The position numbers and the translations under genes were made by a program. From contig NZ_SJXH01000030.1 in assembly GCF_004336635.1 (NCBI RefSeq), positions 1 through 41,854 on the forward strand: a DNA stretch of 41,854 bases, read 5' to 3'. The DNA comes from Acinetobacter sp. ANC 4862 (GTDB lineage: Bacteria; Pseudomonadota; Gammaproteobacteria; Pseudomonadales; Moraxellaceae). Positions 8,438 through 15,259 of the stretch are shown here, one piece after another. How positions within the stretch are numbered: position 1 is the stretch's first letter; each line of letters opens with the position of its first letter. The notes under the pieces were generated by a model. It was not told the origin of the DNA. It worked only from the letters and a program-made list of their open reading frames with translations, and did not search any database.

Positions 8438-9394
8438 AAAACCGCTTGAAAAAAAGATGGCTAGAGCCATTTAGAAAGTTACTACACAAACCAAAGACTC
8501 TAACCACCATGTCTGATTTTACAGAAATCTTCTGTGCCATTGATGATTTTTTTAAGAAATTTGAACCGATCTATTGGCAATTTCTCAAGCAGGAAAATAA
8601 GCGTAAACGAATTCGATTAGCAACCTTATCCCTCTCTGAAATTGTGACGATTGCAATTTGTTATAAAACCTCGCAAGTAAATAACTTTAAAACATTTTTT
8701 CAATTGCTTTATCAATTTGAGAGTAAATTATTTAAGTCTTTGCCTTGCTATAAAAATATGCTCAGCCTGATTAACCAACATCAGCTTGCGATTCATGCAC
8801 TACACCGTGCTTTAAGCAAAGGACAAGCATGTCAATATCTATGGATTGATTCAACACCTTTACCTGTTTGTAAAAACAAAAGAATTCCTAGAGGTCACCA
8901 TGCTTTGGACGATATTGCTTCTCGTGGCAAAAGTTCTATAGACTGGTTTTATGGTTGCAAATTACACCTTCTCATGAATAGTGAAGGACAAATTGTGAAT
9001 ACAGTTTTATCCACTGGACACATTTCAGACATTAGAAAAATCGAAGAATTAGTTGATGGCTTATTGGCAACTGTTTATGGAGATAGAGGTTATATTGGGA
9101 AATCGATAAAAACCAAATTATTAGAGCAAAATATCGATTTAATTACTTATCCTAGAAAGAATATGCGAGTAAGTCTATTGCCTTTTTCTGATGAATACCA
9201 CTTGAGACAGCGGAAAAGAATTGAAACTTTAATTGGCTTATTGAAAGAAAAATACCATTTAGTAAGCAGTAAACATCGGGCTATTTCCGGTTTCCTAGCA
9301 GGCATATTTTCTTCTCTATGTGCCTATCAACTCTGTCAGAAGAATAAGCCAAAAATTCATGTCGTTAGAAATTTAGCTTATCCGTAACTAGGGT
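8420..9394 (+). mobile_element. IS982-family insertion sequence, complete, 975 bp
   Basis: The element is bounded by 18-bp inverted repeats (ACCCGAATTACGGATAAG and, read from the other end, ACCCTAGTTACGGATAAG) and flanked by the 6-bp duplication TAATTA. Size, ends and the single transposase gene fit the IS982 family. The transposase frame is intact, so the copy may be active. It marks the left edge of the accessory island, and its right end abuts a gene fragment that has no start codon. IS982-type elements in Acinetobacter can drive neighbouring genes from outward promoters; that is a possibility here, not something I can show. Confidence 0.92.
8509..9387 (+). CDS. IS982-family DDE transposase
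   Basis: Catalyses movement of the surrounding element. I start it at the ATG at 8509 (MSDFTEIFCAIDDFF), giving 292 aa, the usual size. A TTG at 8446 could add 21 residues but its added sequence looks non-coding. The DDE triad is visible: Asp in YLWIDSTPLPV, Asp in VYGDRGYIGK and Glu in RKRIETLIGLLK. Family motifs RGKSSIDWFYGCKLHL and HISDIRKIEEL lie between them. The stop codon falls inside the right terminal region and leads straight, in the same frame, into the downstream gene fragment. Confidence 0.93.
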   Translation: MSDFTEIFCAIDDFFKKFEPIYWQFLKQENKRKRIRLATLSLSEIVTIAICYKTSQVNNFKTFFQLLYQFESKLFKSLPCYKNMLSLINQHQLAIHALHRALSKGQACQYLWIDSTPLPVCKNKRIPRGHHALDDIASRGKSSIDWFYGCKLHLLMNSEGQIVNTVLSTGHISDIRKIEELVDGLLATVYGDRGYIGKSIKTKLLEQNIDLITYPRKNMRVSLLPFSDEYHLRQRKRIETLIGLLKEKYHLVSSKHRAISGFLAGIFSSLCAYQLCQKNKPKIHVVRNLAYP

Positions 9395-9400
9395 TAATTA
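9377..9400 (+). repeat. Right inverted repeat and target duplication of IS982
   Basis: CTTATCCGTAACTAGGGT (9377-9394) is the right inverted repeat. TAATTA (9395-9400) is the right copy of the target duplication. Confidence 0.85.
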
Positions 9401-9798
9401 GACAAACTACTGGTTTAGGTCATACTATTGAAGATACAGGTATCAATCTCTTTCCATGTGTAGCAAAACTTTACCATGAGCAACCTGGCGTGATAAAGGA
9501 ATTAGCATTTAAAACTGATGACGGCGTAGCTCACCGAGAGATTGCACGTGGTGGTATAGATGATGTCCGCGAAGGCGATTATCATGTTGGTGGTACTGCT
9601 TCAACTAGCATTCAACCATATGATATTAAAAAAATTTATGGTGGTAAAAAGTTCAACGACAAAAAGGATTTGTTGTTAAAAGGGAGCTGGTATATATTAA
9701 ATTTACCTACCCCTATCCTTACAAATGTTACCATAACAGTGAATTCTGCACAGGATATGAATGATATGGTTAATAAACTAATAGCTTTTTCTCAATAA
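9395..9798 (+). pseudogene. 5'-truncated gene of unknown function, first gene of the nuclease operon
   Basis: From the IS boundary an open frame runs to a TAA at 9798 and encodes about 134 residues of protein-like sequence (RQTTGLGHTIEDTGINLFPC near its beginning, GSWYILNLPTPILTNVTITV near its end). There is no ATG. The only in-frame candidate is a GTG at 9490 with no ribosome-binding site, in the middle of what reads as continuous protein. I take this as the C-terminal part of a larger gene that lost its 5' end. The following gene begins 11 bp after its stop, so it was probably the first gene of an operon with the 154-aa protein and the nuclease. I do not recognise the family. Joining the two target-duplication copies puts a TAA nine bases before this frame, so the loss may predate the IS. 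Confidence 0.7.
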
Positions 9799-9808
9799 GT
9801 AAAAGCTT

Positions 9809-10273
9809 ATGAATAACAAGAATGTTATCAATGAAAAATATCTTTCACGTTTACGGGAAAGATGTTTTTTAGAAAAAGAAGATCAACTTTCATTACTCAC
9901 ATATGAAAGCTCAACTAAAATTTTTCTTTTTTTAGTCGAAACTCCTAAGCCATCGAAATTGAAACATCTTAATTTTTCACGTTTAAAAGAAATAGCTGCT
10001 TATCCGACAGATTTACCACCTAACTATTTTAAATTAGTTTTAGCAATACTAACTGATGAAAGAGTTAATATTTTAGAAGAGATTTTTGAAGCACATAATG
10101 TAGAGTCTGACGAAAGTTTGATTTTAAGTTTTGATGAAATTACTGACTTTATTATTGAAAATAAATTCATTAATCCTTTTACAGAAGAAGAAATCAGCGA
10201 ATTAGAATTTTCTAAAATGATAACAACTTTTTTTTCAATTTCAGAAGAACTTTTAGGAGACCTAAATGTCTAA
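9809..10273 (+). CDS. Uncharacterised 154-aa protein of the nuclease operon
   Basis: A small acidic, mostly helical protein with no signal peptide or membrane segment and no motif I recognise. The middle part (about 33-90) has hydrophobic/charged periodicity such as TKIFLFLVETPKP and YFKLVLAILTDERVNILEEI. The last 60 residues are rich in Glu (EEISELEFSKMITTFF). It starts with ATG 11 bp after the truncated upstream gene and overlaps the start of the next gene by 8 bp (ATGTCTAA), so it is translationally coupled to the nuclease-like protein. That tight link suggests the two act together, perhaps as partner, regulator or immunity factor. This is inference; no function is assigned. Confidence 0.8.
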   Translation: MNNKNVINEKYLSRLRERCFLEKEDQLSLLTYESSTKIFLFLVETPKPSKLKHLNFSRLKEIAAYPTDLPPNYFKLVLAILTDERVNILEEIFEAHNVESDESLILSFDEITDFIIENKFINPFTEEEISELEFSKMITTFFSISEELLGDLNV

Positions 10274-10886
10274 TGATATTGAAAAATTTGATATTTCCAA
10301 TCATTTTGAAAAAAGTATTCTGTTAAGAAAAAGAGCTAGGGTTAAACGTGATTATGAAGCTTATATTAATCAATTCTATATAGATTTTGAATATCAAATC
10401 AGTGAACTTGAATTACAGTGTAATCAATTACATGATAAGGGTGAGGATCTGATTACAGCCTTTATTGTTAATGGTTTAAGAAGTAGTGGTTATCCTGTCA
10501 CTCATGATGGAAATAGCAATGGCCATGTAGATATCAATTTAAATGATCCTCCTTTCACATGGTTTGGCGAATGTAAACTCCAAAAAGGTAATGAAAATAC
10601 ACTTGGAGGTTTCCAACAATTAACTACTCGTTATAGTAGAGGAAATGATTTTGGATACCATGGAGGCGTTATTATCTATCATCAGAATACTACTAAAAAG
10701 GCTTTGACATCACTTACAGAATGGAAAAGCTTCTTAACTGCTGATCCTGAACAGATTAGTATTCAATGTAATGATATACCTCATCGAAAATTATATTTTG
10801 ATAGTTCACATGAACATGAAGATTCTGGATATCCATATCTTATAAGACATTTTTGGATCAAGTTGACATATACGCCAAAGCAATAG
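10266..10886 (+). CDS. PD-(D/E)xK nuclease-like protein
   Basis: A 206-aa cytoplasmic protein that reads as a restriction-endonuclease-like fold. The pattern in order is KGEDLITAFIVNGLRSSGY (about 58-76; Glu60 in the first helix), GHVDI (Asp89), WFGECK (Glu102 and Lys104) and a helix with FQQLTTRY (about 116-123). This E...D...ExK...Q arrangement is the classic catalytic core of PD-(D/E)xK nucleases. A basic helical N-terminus (about 18-50, KSILLRKRARVKRDYEAY) precedes it and could bind nucleic acid or a partner. It is coupled to the 154-aa gene by an 8-bp overlap and ends the operon. No methyltransferase gene lies nearby, so a simple restriction-modification role is unlikely. A defence or abortive-infection effector is my best inference. 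Confidence 0.75.
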   Translation: MSNDIEKFDISNHFEKSILLRKRARVKRDYEAYINQFYIDFEYQISELELQCNQLHDKGEDLITAFIVNGLRSSGYPVTHDGNSNGHVDINLNDPPFTWFGECKLQKGNENTLGGFQQLTTRYSRGNDFGYHGGVIIYHQNTTKKALTSLTEWKSFLTADPEQISIQCNDIPHRKLYFDSSHEHEDSGYPYLIRHFWIKLTYTPKQ

Positions 10887-11147
10887 TTATAGTTTTTTTG
10901 ATTACAGATTCATCATCTCTTAATATCGTTGAAGAATCCATGTCTGCTTACAAAGCCTGCAAATCACGTGTAGACGCGGTACAACAGGCTTTGAATGAGA
11001 CTTTCAAGGATTAAAGAATATAGATGAATCAGGGTATTTGGTGGAACGTATTATTGGAACCTGTAAATTTTTATTGTCACGTAGTTTAATTTGTTATGAC
11101 TAAAAAATTTACCTCCAGAATATAGAAAAGCACTTTAAGGTGCTTTT
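10887..11147. other. Gap with a short coding remnant and a hairpin terminator
   Basis: A stop-free stretch ends at the TAA near 11014; its last part is an in-frame ATG at 10940 giving MSAYKACKSRVDAVQQALNE and four more residues. It looks like a decayed protein tail and not a live gene. At 11126-11147 an 8-bp stem (AAAAGCAC / GTGCTTTT) followed by T residues forms a terminator. It could end the plus-strand nuclease operon and, from the other side, the minus-strand gene that ends at 11148. Confidence 0.5.
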
Positions 11148-12281
11148 TTAGTCAATATTTACATCTAATCTTAGAGCACACTCTCTACAGATATAAGGTT
11201 GGAGTCCGCGATCAAAATCTAGCCCTTTTTTATATTTTGTTTTTCTTTCTTGTGGCTCAAAATTTCTTACGCATTCATCACATCTAGAATCTAAAATAGC
11301 TTGACGTTCAGCTATTTCTTTTTCTTTTATTCTCGCCTCATTTAAAGCAATATCTATTTTCTGTATTTCACTTCCATAATCAGATATATATTCTTTCAAA
11401 TCATTGATTTGATTAGCAAGTGTTACAGCATATTCTTTATATGCTTCTAGTTGATTCTTTGCTCTACTAAACTCTTGTTTATGCTGTTCTAATCCTTCTA
11501 TTAGTGAATACTTATATACACCTGATGAAAAATTATGTTGCCGACTTTTCATAAACTCAACAACTTCATTATATTCTCCCCATGTACTTACAAACTTAAT
11601 ATTTTTAGAGAAGCCCCCTAGTTGTTCTTCTATAGCTGCTTTCTCGGATAATGGGCAGCATATAATTTCTATATCCTCATATGAAAACTCAAACCCAGTT
11701 TTTTTTGAGTCAAAATATCTCCATTCACGCTCCCAAGTATAACCTTGCCTCCGATCATCCTGAAAAACAGGGGTAATAAAAGGAATTAATTTATTTAAAA
11801 GTTCTTTAGTTTTTTTATTTTCACTGGTGAATTCTTCTGTAACTGCTGAAAGAGAGGTTTCCAAAGCAGCTAAATCTCCAATTGTATTTTTATCCATATA
11901 TAAAGCTGGTCTAATACCCTCATAAATTGCTAATTTTTCTTTTGAAAACCCTATTCCATAAAAAAGATTAGATTCAAAACGATTGATTGCGATATAGCGA
12001 AAAGAATCAATAGAATGTAATACAGATTCTGTAAAACAGACCACTTCTCTTGTATACCATTTCGATTTTGACTGAGATGGTACTGAAGATTTTATTAATC
12101 CATGTTTTTTATCTTCACCAGACTTTAGAATTTCTAAAATTTGATTCTTTCCTGTCATATGAACCAAGAATGGAGACATATCAGGCTTTTCTATCGGAGA
12201 AAGTTGTAATGATTTTTTTAAAACTTTAAAATCATTCCAAATATTTTTATTGAGGCCAGTATATTCAGGAAGTCGCTTCAT
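11148..12281 (-). CDS. AbiGi/DUF2971-like protein with C-terminal zinc ribbon
   Basis: A 377-aa soluble protein with three visible parts. The N-terminal part (about 36-240) has LVHMTGKNQILEILKSG (His41), VCFTES (about 81-86), FYGIGFSKE (about 107-115) and WEREWRY (about 183-189). This order of motifs recalls the AbiGi and DUF2971 families linked to abortive infection, and more remotely the H...E layout of ADP-ribosyltransferases such as DarT. A charged coiled coil follows (about 260-330). The C-terminus has two CxxC pairs (Cys334/337 and Cys365/368), a likely zinc ribbon. It stands alone between a shared terminator and the XRE-peptidase operon. The ATG lacks a strong ribosome-binding site. 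Phage defence is an inference from family resemblance and location. Confidence 0.65.
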   Translation of the reverse strand: MKRLPEYTGLNKNIWNDFKVLKKSLQLSPIEKPDMSPFLVHMTGKNQILEILKSGEDKKHGLIKSSVPSQSKSKWYTREVVCFTESVLHSIDSFRYIAINRFESNLFYGIGFSKEKLAIYEGIRPALYMDKNTIGDLAALETSLSAVTEEFTSENKKTKELLNKLIPFITPVFQDDRRQGYTWEREWRYFDSKKTGFEFSYEDIEIICCPLSEKAAIEEQLGGFSKNIKFVSTWGEYNEVVEFMKSRQHNFSSGVYKYSLIEGLEQHKQEFSRAKNQLEAYKEYAVTLANQINDLKEYISDYGSEIQKIDIALNEARIKEKEIAERQAILDSRCDECVRNFEPQERKTKYKKGLDFDRGLQPYICRECALRLDVNID

Positions 12282-12396
12282 AATTTATTCTAATAAATAA
12301 AATTGTATCAATAATAATTACATTCTTAAATTTTGCACTAAATTAATAGGATATCGTGTAAATATCCTAATGAAATTTAAATATAAAAATATAAAA

Positions 12397-12416
12397 AAAG
12401 CGCCCTTAGGCGCTTT
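12397..12416 (-). terminator. Terminator overlapping the end of the XRE-peptidase gene
   Basis: A perfect 8-bp stem (AAAGCGCC / GGCGCTTT) with loop CTTA, followed on the minus strand by seven T residues. The TAA stop codon (12408-12406) lies in the loop, so the terminator is partly built from the last codons of the gene. Confidence 0.8.
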
Positions 12417-13506
12417 CTTCCAAAATTCTTAAAACTTTAGGTTTTCTTGGAATATCCATTCCAACCAAATTTTCAAGAAAACTAACATTCACATCTAAAG
12501 ACTGAGCAATATCTTCAGCAAAAATTTTCTTTTTTGCGAGCATGGCAAAGCAAGCTTGAAGAAGTTCAGGCTTCTCCTTCGGAATTAAGTAATCTTCTTT
12601 TTCAGTTATACCCTCACCTGTTTTTTTCAGGTAAATCACACCACTGGTATATTGCTCTTGAGTTAATAAACCCAATTGCTTGGCACGATACAAAATCGCT
12701 GCCTTACTTACCTTCCATGTTTGTTTAAACTCACTCAGCTTCGACCAGTTGAAACGACCATTTTTGTACCAAGTTGGAAAATGCGTCCGCATCATTACTT
12801 GAGGAATTAGCAAAGCAGAAGCAAAATGATTTGCCTGTGACTCTGTGAGTCGATCACCTGTAACAATGCCATCATGAAGTACAAGATGGCCAAGTTCATG
12901 CCCCAGATCAAAACGCTGACGGCATATGCTTTCCTTTGCTTCATTGCGCACAAAAATTGGACGTTTTGTAGCTAAAGACAAAGCATCTACATCTTTAGAT
13001 ATAGAAGGAAATGTGGTTACAATAATGCCATGCGTTTCGCAAAGCCGAACCATATTACTAATTGGCCCTAAACCTAAACCCCATTTTTCACGACATTGTT
13101 CAGCTATAGATTCAATCGCTGGATCATAAGCAGTAGGCTCATCTTCTGAAGTATGAATATCATACTTTGGCAGCCGAAGTTTTGAGTCTAAGTATTCAGT
13201 CAATCGCTTAATGTATTCACCTCTAGCGATAACAATCTGCTTAAATGAAACTTTAGCAGTACGATTACTTCTAAAATGGATCTGCTCTTCCTGTAAAACA
13301 GCTTTTAGTTGCATAAAAAAGGACTGTGGCACATTAAAATAATGCGCCACCTTATCAATAAATTGATCATTGGGTAGAGTCTGCCCAGTTTCAACTTTAT
13401 GAAGATATTGACGTGTATAGTCCAGCTTGCTACCTAAATCTTCTAAAGATAATTCATTGAATTGTCTAAGGAGCTTTAGTTCCAAGCCATTAAACTCAGT
13501 TGTCAT
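12406..13506 (-). CDS. XRE-family HTH regulator fused to ImmA/IrrE metallopeptidase
   Basis: A 366-aa protein with an N-terminal lambda-repressor-type helix-turn-helix (about 8-65; LSLEDLGSKLDYTRQYLHKVETG) and a central zinc metallopeptidase domain of the ImmA/IrrE (COG2856) family. The active site is FDLGHELGHLVLH (His203, Glu204, His207) with the downstream ligand region TESQANHFASALLIP (Glu222). The C-terminal third (about 250-366) is typical of this fusion. Such proteins bind their own promoter and cleave a repressor or partner upon a signal; several act with a neighbour gene in toxin-antitoxin or phage-defence pairs (RosmerTA is one reported example of this style). Here the partner is the 205-aa gene 17 bp upstream in the same operon. 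Confidence 0.88.
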   Translation of the reverse strand: MTTEFNGLELKLLRQFNELSLEDLGSKLDYTRQYLHKVETGQTLPNDQFIDKVAHYFNVPQSFFMQLKAVLQEEQIHFRSNRTAKVSFKQIVIARGEYIKRLTEYLDSKLRLPKYDIHTSEDEPTAYDPAIESIAEQCREKWGLGLGPISNMVRLCETHGIIVTTFPSISKDVDALSLATKRPIFVRNEAKESICRQRFDLGHELGHLVLHDGIVTGDRLTESQANHFASALLIPQVMMRTHFPTWYKNGRFNWSKLSEFKQTWKVSKAAILYRAKQLGLLTQEQYTSGVIYLKKTGEGITEKEDYLIPKEKPELLQACFAMLAKKKIFAEDIAQSLDVNVSFLENLVGMDIPRKPKVLRILEESA

Positions 13507-13523
13507 GGCTAGTCATCTTACAA

Positions 13524-14141
13524 TTAGTTGTTTACAGCTTCGGAATCGTCGTCATCTTCTTTTTCATTATCCATCTCAGGATCTTCAACCAACGGTGAAC
13601 CTAATTCCACAGATGTTGGAGTTTCTGGCTCGACTAAATAAATATGGTTGATATCAGTGATACTACTAGAATCCCAATATGCAACAACTTCATTTGCCAA
13701 GTTATAACCAGCAAATACAACAAGTGGTTCATCATCTAATGTTTTAGGTTCATTCAATATAAAACGCCAAAAATGAGGCTGATGGTCATCTAAAGGAAAT
13801 AAGCTAAGACTTTGCAATTGTTGCATTAGGAATTTTTTCTTTTTTGGCTTTTCAAAATCATCTTTTAAAAACCGTATAGAAGCATTACCTATTTGAAAGA
13901 TAAGTTTATATGAGCCATTAATCAAATGAACATCTACGGGACATTGCTTATTAACGATCATGTCTAAAAAGCAATTATATGTCCTGTCAAAGATACTTGT
14001 TCCACGTCCATAGTTTGAATCGTATTTTTCACTCAGCAGATAATTTATCTCGCGATAAATATCTAACATATACTTGGCGAAGAAGCTTATAACCTCATCG
14101 GTTAATTGTGGTTCAAAACAAGAAGGATGACGCCATTCCAT
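13524..14141 (-). CDS. Uncharacterised 205-aa partner of the XRE-peptidase
   Basis: A soluble protein, first gene of a two-gene operon with the XRE-ImmA/IrrE protein (17-bp gap). The body (about 1-170) is mixed helix and strand with SYKLIFQIGNASIRFL (about 87-102), HFWRFILNEP and EPLVVFAGYNLANEVVAYWD. The tail is strongly acidic (EMDNEKEDDDDSEAVNN). I do not recognise a domain. Genes of about this size often sit beside COG2856 fusions, where one member is toxic or is the peptidase target. The acidic tail could be an exposed cleavage or recognition site, or a nucleic acid mimic. That is speculation. The ATG at 14141 follows a 33-bp tandem repeat that holds the probable promoter. Confidence 0.72.
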   Translation of the reverse strand: MEWRHPSCFEPQLTDEVISFFAKYMLDIYREINYLLSEKYDSNYGRGTSIFDRTYNCFLDMIVNKQCPVDVHLINGSYKLIFQIGNASIRFLKDDFEKPKKKKFLMQQLQSLSLFPLDDHQPHFWRFILNEPKTLDDEPLVVFAGYNLANEVVAYWDSSSITDINHIYLVEPETPTSVELGSPLVEDPEMDNEKEDDDDSEAVNN

Positions 14142-14184
14142 AAAAATATCCGCAATAAATAGTGAAATGTTGGGTTAAAATCAA

Positions 14185-14250
14185 TTTATTGCTAATTTTA
14201 ACTTCTGTCAACCAACTTTTATTGCTGATTTCATTATTTGTCAACCAAGC
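14185..14250 (-). promoter_or_regulatory. 33-bp tandem repeat with promoter and probable operator for the XRE-peptidase operon
   Basis: Two head-to-tail copies (14185-14217 and 14218-14250) share TTTATTGCT at the left and TGTCAACCAA at the right, with 33-bp spacing. On the minus strand each copy starts TTGGTTGACA, a perfect -35 hexamer, followed 17 bases later by TAAATT or TAAAAG as weak -10 elements. GCAATAAAT at 14152-14160 repeats the motif in inverted orientation close to the start codon. The 33-bp period is about three helical turns, so bound repressors would sit on one face. The encoded HTH protein is the obvious candidate to bind here. Confidence 0.65.
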
Positions 14251-15107
14251 TTAATATTTGGATTCAAACATACCGGATAAACCCATAATGACTACGCAAT
14301 GCAGCTACCCCATACTTCACATTCATTGAGGCATCTAGCTGACTGCGTTCATGTGGTCACCATCTCAGACCATGAATTGCTATATAAGTAATGATCAATA
14401 ATTTCACTCAACAATTGCCCATCTTTAATACACCCTCCTCTTGAATCTATTGACTTAAGCAAGCCCAATCTTGAAGTACTTTTAAGTAACTATAGAATTA
14501 AGCCAATTTGAATCTTAAACAGGGAGTCATATCAAATCAAAAGTACTTAGGTAAATAAGGATACAAATAGGGATACAAATCAAAAATAGAAATCATCAAA
14601 CCCAATATTATAAAGATATACAGCTCATAGTTCTATTCGCGCAGGGCGCACAATCGTTTTAGAGAAATACAAAATTTTCATATACAAAATCTCTGAAACT
14701 CAGATGGCCACATGAAATAAATATTTAATCAATTCACTTTCAATGACATTTTTTATTCACCACTTAAACTTTACTAATCCCATAAATAAGACCAGAAATT
14801 TTTAAAAATTCATAATAAATATAAAAAGATATAACCTAAAAAATAGCTTCCAGTATCCAGACTTCAATATATTGAGTTCTTTAATCTAAGCCGCAGAGTT
14901 CCTAGAACAAAATAGTGTGATCTAGCTAACAAATTATCACTACACTTTTCACGGTAAATGGTTGTTTTTTAATCAAATGAAAATCTAAACCAAATTCCAA
15001 TCAATAATTTTTTATTTTTATTTTTCAATATATTACAAACACACCCTCACCCATATTTAGATTAAAAGCTCTAATAAAGTGTATTTTTACACTTATTTGT
15101 TTTTCTA
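14251..15107. other. AT-rich gap of about 860 bp, no convincing gene
   Basis: This is the right flank of the island. I see no gene with a start, ribosome-binding site and coding character. On the minus strand a stop-bounded stretch of about 30 codons (around 14265-14355, containing MNVKYGVAALRSHYGFIRYV) looks like a protein-tail remnant. A pair of 12-mers at 14557-14580 resembles arm-type sites of integrases. The sequence becomes very AT-rich towards the first FadL-like gene. Confidence 0.5.
14557..14580 (+). repeat. Tandem 12-mer pair (AGGGATACAAAT type)
   Basis: AAGGATACAAAT is followed immediately by AGGGATACAAAT, 11 of 12 identical. Tandem GGGATACAAA-type repeats are often seen near tyrosine-integrase genes or attachment sites, so this may be a leftover of the island's integration. 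No integrase gene is present in the window. Confidence 0.4.
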
Positions 15108-15181
15108 GAGCATTTACTCTTTTTTTTATTGTGTTATTTTTGTCACATGGAGTAACAAATGATATTCGGTAAAAAACCGAA
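15108..15181 (+). promoter_or_regulatory. Upstream region of the first FadL-like gene
   Basis: GAGCATTTACTC followed by a T run and GTTA-rich sequence (15108-15158) recurs upstream of the second FadL-like gene. Behind it a hairpin TTCGGT-AAAAA-ACCGAA (15165-15181) lies in the probable 5' leader. Shared sequence before both paralogues suggests common control or simply a duplicated promoter. Confidence 0.45.
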
Positions 15182-15259
15182 GTTACCAAAAAATGAATAC
15201 TGAGCATAAATAACATAAATCTGCAGTAAAAAAATTTGTACCTCAAGGAAAGACACAAA

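Noticed and set aside
10940..11014. Short frame MSAYKACKSRVDAVQQALNE after the nuclease gene
   Set aside because: Only 24 codons from its ATG with no ribosome-binding site; more likely a remnant than a working gene.
15130..15148. CRP-like site TGTG...TCACA upstream of the first FadL-like gene
   Set aside because: The half-sites are separated by eight bases instead of six, and the block is not kept upstream of the second copy.
15025..15258. 77-codon minus-strand frame upstream of the first FadL-like gene
   Set aside because: It covers the promoter and leader of that gene, has no ribosome-binding site and no protein-like pattern.
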